Shown piece by piece: positions 18,290-26,237 of a DNA stretch of 64,000 nucleotides (position 1 is its first letter; each line of letters begins with the position of its first letter). The DNA is from Brevundimonas sp. ASV9 (lineage in GTDB: Bacteria > Pseudomonadota > Alphaproteobacteria > Caulobacterales > Caulobacteraceae). The position numbers and the translations under genes are program-made. The stretch covers positions 1 through 64,000 of the forward strand of contig NZ_JAELUF010000006.1 in the NCBI RefSeq assembly GCF_016429195.1. The letters are read 5' to 3'. The notes under the pieces were generated by a model. The model had not been told where the DNA came from. It made no database searches and worked only from the letters and a program-made list of their open reading frames with translations.

Positions 18290-18892
18290 ATGCAGACTGT
18301 CCAACCGAGAGATCCTTACGGAACGGCTTTGGGCGCGATGAAGCGGTTCGCAGAGGCGGGCCGGTTTGTTCCGGGCGAGCCCATCGTGGTGACGGAACTG
18401 GCGGCGGAGGTGGGGTTGAGCGCCACGCCGGTCCGTGAAGCCCTCGCCTGCCTGGCCGGCCAGGGCCTTATCGAGCGGCGACGGGGACGGGGCTACTTCT
18501 ATCCCGCGCTCACCGCCGCCGAGATCATCGACCTGTTCGAGCTCCAGCACGCCTATGTGCACGCCGCCCTGACGCTCCACCCGCGCGGGCTGGCTCTCCT
18601 TCGCAAGGCTGTCCTCGCCGTGGATCCGCACGAGGGTCCGCAAGCGCTTTTCGAGGCGATCATCGCCCAGTCCTCCAACGCTGCGCTTGGCGCGGCGCAT
18701 CAGCGATTGCGCAACCGGTTGCGCCCCGTGCTCGCGGCCGAGCGGGCGTTGGCAGACGACGAGACGACGACCGTGAAGACCATGGTCGACGCCGTCGTCG
18801 CTGGCCGGATCGACCGCCTGCTTGAGCACCTCGACGCCTTTCACGACCGGCGTTGCTCGTGCACCCTGGGGCTTGTCGCGCCGCCGGCCTGA
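18290..18892 (+). CDS. GntR-family transcriptional regulator (lasso locus, copy 1)
   Basis: A 200-residue regulator with an N-terminal GntR winged helix (GEPIVVTELAAEVGLSATPVREALACLAGQGLIERRRGRGYFYPALT) and a short helical C-terminal domain. The start at 18290 is supported by GGAGG 6-10 bases upstream. It is exactly as long as the minus-strand GntR at 19654-20256 and shares its layout, so the two look like paralogues. GntR genes are commonly found beside proteobacterial lasso peptide loci. Its target is probably the lasso operon or the neighbouring XRE gene. A palindrome upstream suggests autoregulation. Confidence 0.85.
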   Translation: MQTVQPRDPYGTALGAMKRFAEAGRFVPGEPIVVTELAAEVGLSATPVREALACLAGQGLIERRRGRGYFYPALTAAEIIDLFELQHAYVHAALTLHPRGLALLRKAVLAVDPHEGPQALFEAIIAQSSNAALGAAHQRLRNRLRPVLAAERALADDETTTVKTMVDAVVAGRIDRLLEHLDAFHDRRCSCTLGLVAPPA

Positions 18893-19078
18893 CCTTTGTT
18901 CGCAGCGGTCCGACGATGCTGAAACGCTCCCGTCAGACGCGGACGGGACGCCGATCCAAGGCAGACCTGTAGGACGACCTCGCAGCGGCGATGACGACGG
19001 GCGCCCCGTCAACGCCGCCCGCTGGCGTTGCATCTCCACGCATCTGGCGACAGTCTCGGTTTGGAGGGATCGATCCGC

Positions 19079-19567
19079 ATGCTGAACACCCCGCCTGAAA
19101 CCCACACAGACGCCCGCCTGATCGGCCGTGCCGCCCGATCGGTGCGTCGGGCGCGGCGGCTGACGGCGCGCCAGACAGCGACGGCCATGGATCTTCCGCT
19201 TCGCACCTATGAGTATTTCGAGGCCGGCGCGGGACGCGTCAACCTGGACCACATTCATCGGTTCTCCGCCGTCGTCGACGCCGACCCCTATGCGCTGATA
19301 GTCAGTCCGGCGTTCGGCTCGACCGAACTGGCGCGCCGTACGGCGGACTCCAAGCTGATGCTCATTTTCCTTCAGGCCCTCGGAGAGTTCGAACGCCGAT
19401 CGGGCGATCGAATGCTGACGCTCGACCCTCGCGATCTCATCCGCGCCTTCACCGCGACCTTTCAGGATTTGGAGGCCGAGCTTCACCATCGTCTCGACGC
19501 AACGGCCAGACTGCGCTTGCCCGGCAAGGATCGGTTGGCGCCGCGATCCGACGCGCCTCCGGGGTGA
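19079..19567 (+). CDS. XRE-family regulator (lasso locus, copy 1)
   Basis: A 162-residue protein with an N-terminal HTH (LIGRAARSVRRARRLTARQTATAMDLPLRTYEYFEAGAGRVNLDHIHRF). A conserved helical tail follows (VDADPYALIV, ARRTADSKLMLIFLQALGEFERRSGDRMLTLDPRDLI). It has the same length and the same conserved blocks as the XRE at 20489, showing duplication. The start at 19079 gives MLNTPPETHTD. It is preceded by a GntR gene on the same strand. Confidence 0.8.
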   Translation: MLNTPPETHTDARLIGRAARSVRRARRLTARQTATAMDLPLRTYEYFEAGAGRVNLDHIHRFSAVVDADPYALIVSPAFGSTELARRTADSKLMLIFLQALGEFERRSGDRMLTLDPRDLIRAFTATFQDLEAELHHRLDATARLRLPGKDRLAPRSDAPPG

Positions 19568-19653
19568 AGCCGGCGATGCCGTCTTGGAGCCGCCCCTGTC
19601 GCCGGCCGGCGGGCCGCACCCTCGCCTGGCCCGTCTGATCCGGACGATGATCG

Positions 19654-20256
19654 TCAATCCGGATCGACACGGTGCGACGAGCGCCCTGTCTCGAACACCA
19701 GGGCCGCCGCTGCGGCGATCCGCTCGCGGTGGTAGGCCGAGATGCCGGCGGCCGCGTCCCGACGTCGGCCCTCAATCAGGGCTGCGCGGATGTCGGCAAG
19801 GGCGGCGGCGGGATGATCGAGGATCTGGCGCTCCGCCCTGACGAGGCGGCCGAGATAGAGGTCCACCGTTTCGAAGGCGCGCGACAGGGCCGCGTCGCCG
19901 CAGCGCCCCACGATCCAGGCGAACATCGCCTGCGGATCGGCCCCCGAAATGTCGCCGACGGGGGTCCGGCCGGCGCGCTCCAGGCTCATCAGCAGGCAGG
20001 CGTTGCGGAACCCGTACGCGTTGCGCACTGCGCCGGCGTCGAGGCCGGGGGCCCGGTATCCGCCTGTCGTCGAATGTTCGACCAGCCCGGCGCCGCTCAA
20101 CCAGGCGAGCGCCTCGCGCACAGGCGTGGTGGACAGGCGCAACCGGCGCGCCTCTTCGAGGATGACGATCGGCGCGCCGGGGCCATAGGCGCCTTCCATC
20201 AGACGGCGTCGTAGACTGGCCAGCGCCGTCTTAAACGGATCGCGATTCCGCGTCAT
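19654..20256 (-). CDS. GntR-family transcriptional regulator (lasso locus, copy 2)
   Basis: A 200-residue GntR protein (GAPIVILEEARRLRLSTTPVREALAWLSGAGLVEHSTTGGYRAPGLD) with a short helical effector domain. It is the same length as copy 1. The start at 20256 gives MTRNRDPFKTALASLRRRL, parallel to DPYGTALGAMKRF in copy 1. It is divergent from the second XRE gene and shares a 232-bp promoter region with it. Likely involved in controlling the lasso operon. Confidence 0.85.
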   Translation of the reverse strand: MTRNRDPFKTALASLRRRLMEGAYGPGAPIVILEEARRLRLSTTPVREALAWLSGAGLVEHSTTGGYRAPGLDAGAVRNAYGFRNACLLMSLERAGRTPVGDISGADPQAMFAWIVGRCGDAALSRAFETVDLYLGRLVRAERQILDHPAAALADIRAALIEGRRRDAAAGISAYHRERIAAAAALVFETGRSSHRVDPD

Positions 20257-20422
20257 GAGGGGCTCGTGAGCGTCTGAGAGGCGGATTATCGGCACACGGA
20301 AGGTCAGGGCCAAACCTCTTCGAGCCCCCAACGCCGTCTCGCTCTGTCTTCTTCGGCCGTCGCGCAGGTTTTGTTCGTCGCCTCGGCCGCCCGTTCCGTA
20401 AGCGTTGCAAACTTTGCTATAA

Positions 20423-20436
20423 GCTCACAACTGAGC
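20423..20436. promoter_or_regulatory. Inverted repeat in the GntR/XRE divergent promoter
   Basis: GCTCA CAAC TGAGC, next to an AT-rich stretch with TTGCAA and CTATAA that could be promoter boxes for the XRE gene at 20489. Candidate operator for one of the two flanking regulators. Confidence 0.35.
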
Positions 20437-20488
20437 GTTGATCACGTCCCTCGAGCCGCTTCGCTCGTTTCCGTCGAGGATCCGCCGC

Positions 20489-20977
20489 ATGCCCAAGACC
20501 GCTCCGGACCCGCTGCGCGACGGACGCCTTCTCTCTCAGGCGATCAAGGCCATCCGCCGCCTGAAGGGTTTGAGCGCCCGCGACGTGGCCGCCCGCATGA
20601 ACATGGGGGTGCGCACCTACCAGCATTTTGAGGCTGGCCGAAACAGACCCAATCTCGAATACATCCATCGCTTCTGCACGGTGACGCAGAGCGACCCCTT
20701 CGCCCTGCTGGGCGCCCTAATGATCGGATCGCCGGCCTTCGCCCGGCGGACGGCTGAGACCAAGCTGATGACCATCCTGATGATCGGCCTGAAGGACTAT
20801 GACGCGGCGATGGGCGATCGCATCCTCGATCAGGACGCCCGCACCCTGATCGCGGCCGTCGAAGGCATGTTCGCGCGCCTCAAACGCGACGCCGACGAGC
20901 GGGACGCGGAGACACGCCGCTGGCTCGAAGCGGGCGAACGCGACCTGTCTGCGCGGCGGCCCAGGCCAGGGCGATAG
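20489..20977 (+). CDS. XRE-family regulator (lasso locus, copy 2)
   Basis: A 162-residue protein with HTH GRLLSQAIKAIRRLKGLSARDVAARMNMGVRTYQHFEAGRNRPNLEYIHRF. The tail PFALLGALMIGSPAFARRTAETKLMTILMIGLKDYDAAMGDRILDQDARTLI is shared with copy 1. The start at 20489 (MPKTAPDPLRDG) matches the length of copy 1. It sits immediately upstream of the lasso precursor gene, which starts 304 bp later on the same strand, so it is the nearest candidate regulator of peptide production. Confidence 0.82.
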   Translation: MPKTAPDPLRDGRLLSQAIKAIRRLKGLSARDVAARMNMGVRTYQHFEAGRNRPNLEYIHRFCTVTQSDPFALLGALMIGSPAFARRTAETKLMTILMIGLKDYDAAMGDRILDQDARTLIAAVEGMFARLKRDADERDAETRRWLEAGERDLSARRPRPGR

Positions 20978-21281
20978 ATATACGGCCTATATAGCCGCCC
21001 CCGACAGTGATGCAGGTCTCACTCAGACCCCTGGCGGATGCGGCGACGAAAACCCGCCCGGATGCGCTGGCGATCCTTCTGGTCGGTCCCGGACTTGCCG
21101 AGCCATGGCCGCTCGCGAAGCGGGCCATCGAAACGGAAAGACGGCCAACCGAGGAGCGCCGTGTCGGGCCGGCCGCCGCACGCGAGGCGCGGCCTTGAAT
21201 ATATCTCAGATATAGCTTCACGCCCGGCGTGCGGCGGCGTCTCCTTCATCGGCCATCCTGGCGATGAAAGGAGATGAGACC
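20978..21281. other. Leader region and promoter of the lasso operon
   Basis: 304 bases between the XRE gene and the precursor. It holds two AT-rich islands: ATATA CGGCC TATAT at 20978-20992 and the palindrome at 21200-21214. A 63-codon frame at 21007-21198 has only moderate codon bias, so I do not call it. Confidence 0.5.
21200..21214. promoter_or_regulatory. Palindromic candidate operator of the lasso operon
   Basis: TATATCT C AGATATA, a perfect 15-base dyad 68 bp upstream of the precursor start codon, in an otherwise GC-rich region. Position and AT content fit an operator overlapping the promoter, possibly for the adjacent XRE or GntR proteins. Confidence 0.5.
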
Positions 21282-21389
21282 ATGACTTCCATTCAAATCG
21301 TGCCCCTGGGCGCTGCGCGTCAACTGACGCAGGGCATGCCGGGCGACTTCATCGAAGCCACCCTGCAGCCGTCCCGCGCGGTCGGCTGA
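21282..21389 (+). CDS. Lasso peptide precursor (A protein)
   Basis: A 35-residue precursor with a strong AAAGGAG ribosome site at 21267-21273. The predicted leader is MTSIQIVPLGAARQLTQ and the core GMPGDFIEATLQPSRAVG. Evidence: Thr at position -2 before the core Gly, as in nearly all lasso precursors; an LG-A---T-G pattern like that of Caulobacter-type leaders; Gly1 and Glu8 placed for an 8-residue macrolactam ring; and B and C genes immediately downstream. The tail would be 10 residues (ATLQPSRAVG), with Leu, Gln or Arg as possible plugs. The leader is short at 17 residues. From memory the ring resembles the GxPGDxIE ring of subterisin-like peptides; the tail differs. Bioactivity is not predictable. 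Confidence 0.88.
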   Translation: MTSIQIVPLGAARQLTQGMPGDFIEATLQPSRAVG

Positions 21390-21399
21390 CGGGAAGGAC

Positions 21400-21421
21400 G
21401 GTCGGCCTCCAAGGCCGGCCG
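21400..21421 (+). terminator. Hairpin between lasso precursor and B gene
   Basis: GGTCGGCCT and AGGCCGGCC arms with a tiny loop, 10 bases after the precursor stop and 20 bases before the B gene. No T-tract follows. It would fit partial attenuation or 3'-end protection, giving more precursor than enzyme mRNA, as proposed for other lasso operons. Confidence 0.5.
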
Positions 21422-21440
21422 CCCACACCGCCGCTTCGTC

Positions 21441-22103
21441 ATGAAGGCTTACCTTTCATCCGACGTGCATTTCGCCTGGCTCGGCGACGACATCGTCACC
21501 CTCGACGTGCGCAACGACGCCTATCTGTGCCTTGTCGGCGCAGCATCGGTCGTTCAGGACGAAACAGAAGGGCGGCTGACGATCCTCGAGCCCGACGTCT
21601 TCGCGCATCTGCGGGACGCCGGACTGGCGCAAGAGCGTCCGGGTGACACCCCGCGTCCCTTTGCGCCTCCGCCCCAGGGTTGCGTCTCGCCCTTCGAGGC
21701 GCCGGACGGCGGCGGCCTGGGCTTTGTCTTCAGCGGCCTGCGCAGCAGCCGACGTTATCACGGCCGTTCCCTTCTCTGCCTCGTCGAAGAGATCCGCCGA
21801 CTGAAACGGCGGTTAGGCCTGACCCGCTCGAGGACCGCCTCTGGGGCCGCGTCGCGCGCCGAGATCGCGCGGTGCGTCTCGGCGTTTCGATCCGGCCTGC
21901 CTTGGATACCCCGCCAGGAGGTCTGCCTGCACCGCAGTTTCATGCTCCTCCATTTTCTGGCCGAACGCGGCCTGGCGGCCGACTGGGTGTTCGGCGTCCG
22001 GACCTGGCCCTTCGCCGCCCATTGCTGGGTCCAGATCGGTCCCGTCGTCGTCGGCGACGACCTGCACAAGGTGGCCCGCTACACGCCGATCCTGGTCGTC
22101 TGA
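21441..22103 (+). CDS. Lasso peptide maturation protease, fused B protein
   Basis: A 220-residue protein. Residues 1-75 form a PqqD-like leader-binding (RRE) domain (DVHFAWLGDDIVTLDVRNDAYLCL). Residues 95-220 form the transglutaminase-like cysteine protease with the triad Cys162 (EVCLHRS), His194 (FAAHCWVQ) and Asp206 (VVVGDD). It binds the leader and cuts after Gln17 of the precursor so that C can close the ring. The RRE and protease are one chain, as in other proteobacterial loci and unlike the split B1/B2 of actinobacteria. It lies 51 bp after the precursor and overlaps the C gene by one base (TGATG), so it is translated with it. Confidence 0.92.
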   Translation: MKAYLSSDVHFAWLGDDIVTLDVRNDAYLCLVGAASVVQDETEGRLTILEPDVFAHLRDAGLAQERPGDTPRPFAPPPQGCVSPFEAPDGGGLGFVFSGLRSSRRYHGRSLLCLVEEIRRLKRRLGLTRSRTASGAASRAEIARCVSAFRSGLPWIPRQEVCLHRSFMLLHFLAERGLAADWVFGVRTWPFAAHCWVQIGPVVVGDDLHKVARYTPILVV

Positions 22104-23836
22104 TGATGCGCTTCGCCCTCATCGCAGGCCGGGCCGCGACGACGGAGGCCGCCGACACGCTGCGACGCTTCCGTCGCGGCGCGGCCCGGAACGGCTGGGT
22201 GCTGTCCGCCCTGACCGACGCCCTGTGGCTCGCGGCCGATTCCGAAGCGGCGCCCGCCGTCGCTCGCCTGGGGAGCTGGATCCTCATCGGGGACGCCTTC
22301 GCCCATCCTGAACGCCTGTCCGGCGCGCCACCCCGAACGTCGGAGGATCTGGTCGATCGCCTCTGGGGCCGCTATCTGGCCGTGCATTGCGACGCGGCGG
22401 GACGCCCGATCGCCGTGGTGCGCGACCCCTCTGGCGCCGTGGACGGTCTGATGTGGCAGGGGTCCGGCGCCGTGACGATCGCCTCCGTCGCGACCCCCTG
22501 GATGCTCGAGGCGACCCGGCCCACCCTGGCCATCGATCCGATGGCCGCGCACGTGGTGCTTCACGCGCCCTCGCGGGCCTGGGACCTCAGTCTTCTGACC
22601 GGTCTGACCAGCCTCGCCCCGGGGTCCGTTCTCGCTCTTGAACCCCGTTTCGCCGCGCGTCCGCTGTGGCGACCAGCGGACTTCCTTGATCAGGCGCGCG
22701 GCCTGAGCCTCGCGGCCGCCGGCGACCGGCTTCGCCAGCGCGTGGACCAGGCCGTCGCCGCCCTCTCGACCGACGAACGGCCTGTCGCGGTCGAGGCGTC
22801 CGGCGGGCTCGATTCCAGCATCGTCGCCAGCAGCGTAAAGGCGGCCGGCCGACCGGTCCGCGCCTGGCTGCACACCTATGGCGCCGACCCCGAAGCCGAC
22901 GAGCGCGTCTTCGCTGAGGGGTTGGCCCGGATCCTGAACGTCGCCCTCGACCCCCTGCCCCGGCCGGACGCGGCGTTGGCGACCACCGATCTCGAGACGC
23001 TGTCGCCCGACGCGCGACCGGGCTTCAACGCCATGGACCCGCTCAACGACGCCGTCGCCGCCGCCCATTTGCAGGCGCGCGGCGCCAGGGTTCTGCTCAC
23101 CGGAAAGGGGGGCGACGCGGTCTTCCTCCAGGCCTTCGGCGCGGCGGTGTTCGACGACCTTCGGCGGCGGCGCGGGCTCGCGGCCGTCTTGTCGCCCACC
23201 CTCGTGGCGGCCGCGCGCTGGGAGGGCCGATCGGTCTGGTCGATCCTGTCTCGCGACGGGCGCGGACCGGCCCCGTCTGCGGCGTCCGGGCCGCCCGGCT
23301 GGCTCACGCCGCTCGCGTCGCCGGCCCCGCTCCATCCGTGGCTGACGGACAGTCCGCGACTTGGACCTGCCCGCCGGTTCCAGATCGAGGGGCTCATCGA
23401 CGGGCCGGGCTTCAGCGCCGCCTCGCGCCAGACGGCCGTCGTGGACCTACGCCATCCGCTTCTGGCCCAGCCGGTCGTGGAGGCCTGCCTTTCCATCCCC
23501 ACCGACCGTCTGACGCTCGGGCGCGACCGCGGCCTCGCGCGACGCGCCTTCGCCGATCGTCTCACTCCGGAGATCGCCGTCCGCCGCTCCAAGGGCGATC
23601 TGACCGCCTATTACGGCCGAATGATCGCCCGCAGCCTGCCCGTGCTTCGCCCCTGGCTCCTGGACGGCGCTCTCTGCGGCCAGGGCCTGCTCGACCGCCG
23701 CCAAGTCGAACAGGCCCTGACGACTGAACAGCTGATCTGGCGCGGCGGTTATCGTGAGATCATGATCGCGGCGACGATGGAGAGCTGGTGGCGGACCTGG
23801 ACGAGGCGGATCGAGGATCTTCGGGCGGCGTCCTGA
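22103..23836 (+). CDS. Lasso peptide macrolactam synthetase (C protein, asparagine-synthetase-like)
   Basis: A 577-residue ATP-dependent cyclase. The N-terminal part (residues 1-190) is a degenerate class-II glutamine amidotransferase-like domain without a catalytic Cys at position 2. The C-terminal part is the asparagine synthetase domain with the PP-loop SGGLDSS at 233-239 and TGKGGDAVF further on. It adenylates the Glu8 side chain of the core and forms the isopeptide bond to Gly1. The start ATG overlaps the B stop by one base; an adjacent ATG at 22106 is equally possible. Its 3' end overlaps the convergent isopeptidase gene by 77 bases. No ABC exporter (D) gene follows, as in most isopeptidase-type loci. 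Confidence 0.93.
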   Translation: MMRFALIAGRAATTEAADTLRRFRRGAARNGWVLSALTDALWLAADSEAAPAVARLGSWILIGDAFAHPERLSGAPPRTSEDLVDRLWGRYLAVHCDAAGRPIAVVRDPSGAVDGLMWQGSGAVTIASVATPWMLEATRPTLAIDPMAAHVVLHAPSRAWDLSLLTGLTSLAPGSVLALEPRFAARPLWRPADFLDQARGLSLAAAGDRLRQRVDQAVAALSTDERPVAVEASGGLDSSIVASSVKAAGRPVRAWLHTYGADPEADERVFAEGLARILNVALDPLPRPDAALATTDLETLSPDARPGFNAMDPLNDAVAAAHLQARGARVLLTGKGGDAVFLQAFGAAVFDDLRRRRGLAAVLSPTLVAAARWEGRSVWSILSRDGRGPAPSAASGPPGWLTPLASPAPLHPWLTDSPRLGPARRFQIEGLIDGPGFSAASRQTAVVDLRHPLLAQPVVEACLSIPTDRLTLGRDRGLARRAFADRLTPEIAVRRSKGDLTAYYGRMIARSLPVLRPWLLDGALCGQGLLDRRQVEQALTTEQLIWRGGYREIMIAATMESWWRTWTRRIEDLRAAS

Positions 23837-26231
23837 AGGCCTGGTCGAGCCAGGCGTCGATCTCCCGGTTGAGATCGATCAGATTGGCCGGGCTGAAGGC
23901 CCAGTGCCCCTCCCCCCAATAGGTGACCAGGCGCGCCGGCTTGCCCTGCCGGTGGAGGGCGGAGAACATCATCTCCGCCGCCGACATCGGCACGACGTCG
24001 CGGTCCGAGGTGATCAGCAGGACGGGATCGGCGATGCGATCGGCCCGGTAGAAGGGGCTGGCGGCGCGATAGGCCTCCGGCGCCCGCCACGGCGGTGCGC
24101 CGAACCCGCCCTGGCGCGTCTCCGCCCAACCGGCGCGGTAGAGCAGGAACAGATTGTCGCTCAGCGCCCCCCGCTCCGTCCCCTGGAACTCGCCCCACAA
24201 GACGGCGGGCTCGGTCGGCCCCGCCCAGGACACATAGGCGCGATGCCGACGCGTCGCAGAGGCGACCATCAGGGCCGCGTAGCCGCCGTAGCTGTGGCCG
24301 ACGACCGCGGTCCGATCGACGGGCAGGCCCGGGACTGCGGCGCCGGCCGCATCCAGGGCGATATCGATATTGCGCGCATAGGCCTCGGCCCGCTCCAGCG
24401 GCGGCGCATCGGGCATGGCCGCCCAGAGGACGGCGTAGCCGGCGCCGGGCGGCAGCAGGGGGTTGAGGCCCTGGAACAGAACGCCGGGCTCATAGAGCGC
24501 GCTCGTGGCGCCGCTGTCCGGATAGGTCATCACGACCACTCCGCGGATTTGCGCGACCGGTCGATCGGTCGGGAGGAAGAGACGGCTGGAGGCCGGGCGG
24601 CCCAGCCGGTCGGCATGGGGCACGTCCACTATCCGGGGAAAGGCGACCCGCGCCAGATCGGCGTTGGCGGTGGCGAGGATAAGCGCATCGTGCGTGTCCT
24701 CGAGACTCAACCGCGTCACCCCGTCCCGCCGACGCGTCACCACGCCCCAGTCCGGCGTCCCAGCCGACCAGACCGCCGTACCGCCCTGTCCGGTCAACCG
24801 GCGTCGCGCGCCGTCGGCCAGGACGATCCAGGCGCCGCCCGACGGGTCAAACACCGGCGCCCAGTCGCGGTCGGGATAGGCGTTCAGCTGCTGGCGCTGC
24901 GGCGCATAGGGGTCGCGCGCCTCGCGCCGCTCGAAGACCAGGTCATCCGGCGTCAGCCGCCGTCCCCCCTCCCCGGGTCTCAGCCGCCAGACCCCGCCGT
25001 CGGCGACCATCATGAGGCCTTGCGCAGACACGGCCGCCAGGCTCGGGGTGGGATTGGGAACCTTGGCGCTCAGGGTTTCAAGTTCGTCGGGACCGACAGC
25101 CTGCCAGTCCCGTCGCGCCTGCCCCGGGCGCGCCGCGAAGACGACCGGGATCTCGCCCATCCAGGTCGCGCGGATCGCCGTCATCAGGTCGAACGCGGTC
25201 GGTCCGAGGGGATCCAGACGCCCGCGCAGTTGCGGCGCGGCCGCACGGGCTGTGGCGTCGACGACCCAAAGATCGCCGTCCCGCCACGCCCCTGCATCGG
25301 GACGGGCCCACACCAGCAACCGGTCGGATCCTGGGGCCCAGTCCAACAGATTGACCGCGACGTCCTGGTCCGCCCAAACGCGCCAGTCGGCGCCGGCGCG
25401 CAGATCGACCAGCCGCAGCCGACTGCGCCAGGTCGGGGCGAGCTGCACCAGCGGGTCATCGGCGGCCACGCCCTCGCCCCGTTCGACGAGCGCCAGATAA
25501 CGGCCCGACGGCGACGGGGCGAAGTCGTCGATGGGCCCGGCCGCTACGACCTCGGAGGTTCCGGTCGCCGGATCGACCCGGCGCACCTCGACCCGGGGCC
25601 TCGGCGCGTCGGGGACGGCGATCCCGTCGCGGGTCTCCAGCCCCATCGCGGAAGCCCCGCCCGCATCCCGCGCCGACCAGCGGGCGAGCGTGTCCTCGCG
25701 AGCGAAGGCGTCGTGGCGGAGGGACCAGGCCGAAGGGCGCTCGGGCCGGATCGGGAGCAGCAGACGGTCGTCGGCGGTCCAGGTCGGCCGCGCGCCTTCG
25801 AAGGACAGTTCGGGGCTGAGGCCGGTCCAGCGGACGGCGGCGTCGGCCGTGTCGTAGACGCCGGCCTCCCATCGCCCGGCGCGGAAGACGAACAGCGACA
25901 GATAGCGCCCGCTCGGCGACCAGTCGCCGAGCACCTGCCCCGCTGGTACAGTGGCCGGAAGCGCGCGGACGGGGTCGCCGTTCCGATCGACCAGCCGGAC
26001 CCGGCCTGTGGTCCAGTGGGCGCGGGCGCCGAGGTCGAACCGCGTCGCCGTCTCCCATGGACCAAAGGTCTCGAAGGCGAGGGTCCGCCCGTCCGGGGAC
26101 ACGGCAACCCGGCCGAGCGACTCCATCCGGACCAGGTCCTGGACGTTGAAGGGCCGGGGCGCGGCAGCCAGCGGCGCCGCCCACAGCACGCAGGCGGCGG
26201 CCAGCAGGCCGCGCAACAGGTTGAGCGACAT
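23760..26231 (-). CDS. Lasso peptide isopeptidase (S9 prolyl-oligopeptidase family)
   Basis: An 823-residue exported serine hydrolase: signal peptide (LLAAACVLWAAPLAAAP), a beta-propeller of about 500 residues, then an alpha/beta-hydrolase domain. The triad is Ser647 in GHSYGG, Asp745 in SDRDVVP and His776 in GEGHWAF. Homologues beside proteobacterial lasso operons cleave the macrolactam bond and so linearise the peptide. Here it is convergent with the C gene and lies directly behind a TBDR, FecR and sigma factor on the same strand, the standard arrangement. The last 20 residues are a low-complexity Ser/Arg tail over the C-gene overlap. Substrate specificity for the local peptide is inferred from position. 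Confidence 0.9.
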   Translation of the reverse strand: MSLNLLRGLLAAACVLWAAPLAAAPRPFNVQDLVRMESLGRVAVSPDGRTLAFETFGPWETATRFDLGARAHWTTGRVRLVDRNGDPVRALPATVPAGQVLGDWSPSGRYLSLFVFRAGRWEAGVYDTADAAVRWTGLSPELSFEGARPTWTADDRLLLPIRPERPSAWSLRHDAFAREDTLARWSARDAGGASAMGLETRDGIAVPDAPRPRVEVRRVDPATGTSEVVAAGPIDDFAPSPSGRYLALVERGEGVAADDPLVQLAPTWRSRLRLVDLRAGADWRVWADQDVAVNLLDWAPGSDRLLVWARPDAGAWRDGDLWVVDATARAAAPQLRGRLDPLGPTAFDLMTAIRATWMGEIPVVFAARPGQARRDWQAVGPDELETLSAKVPNPTPSLAAVSAQGLMMVADGGVWRLRPGEGGRRLTPDDLVFERREARDPYAPQRQQLNAYPDRDWAPVFDPSGGAWIVLADGARRRLTGQGGTAVWSAGTPDWGVVTRRRDGVTRLSLEDTHDALILATANADLARVAFPRIVDVPHADRLGRPASSRLFLPTDRPVAQIRGVVVMTYPDSGATSALYEPGVLFQGLNPLLPPGAGYAVLWAAMPDAPPLERAEAYARNIDIALDAAGAAVPGLPVDRTAVVGHSYGGYAALMVASATRRHRAYVSWAGPTEPAVLWGEFQGTERGALSDNLFLLYRAGWAETRQGGFGAPPWRAPEAYRAASPFYRADRIADPVLLITSDRDVVPMSAAEMMFSALHRQGKPARLVTYWGEGHWAFSPANLIDLNREIDAWLDQAFRTPPEDPRSASSRSATSSPSSPRS

Positions 26232-26237
26232 GGCGCC

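Noticed and set aside
21007-21198. A 63-codon frame between the XRE gene and the lasso precursor, as a possible second precursor
   Set aside because: No lasso leader pattern with Thr at -2 and a core Gly plus Glu/Asp at 7-9, moderate codon bias and no ribosome site.
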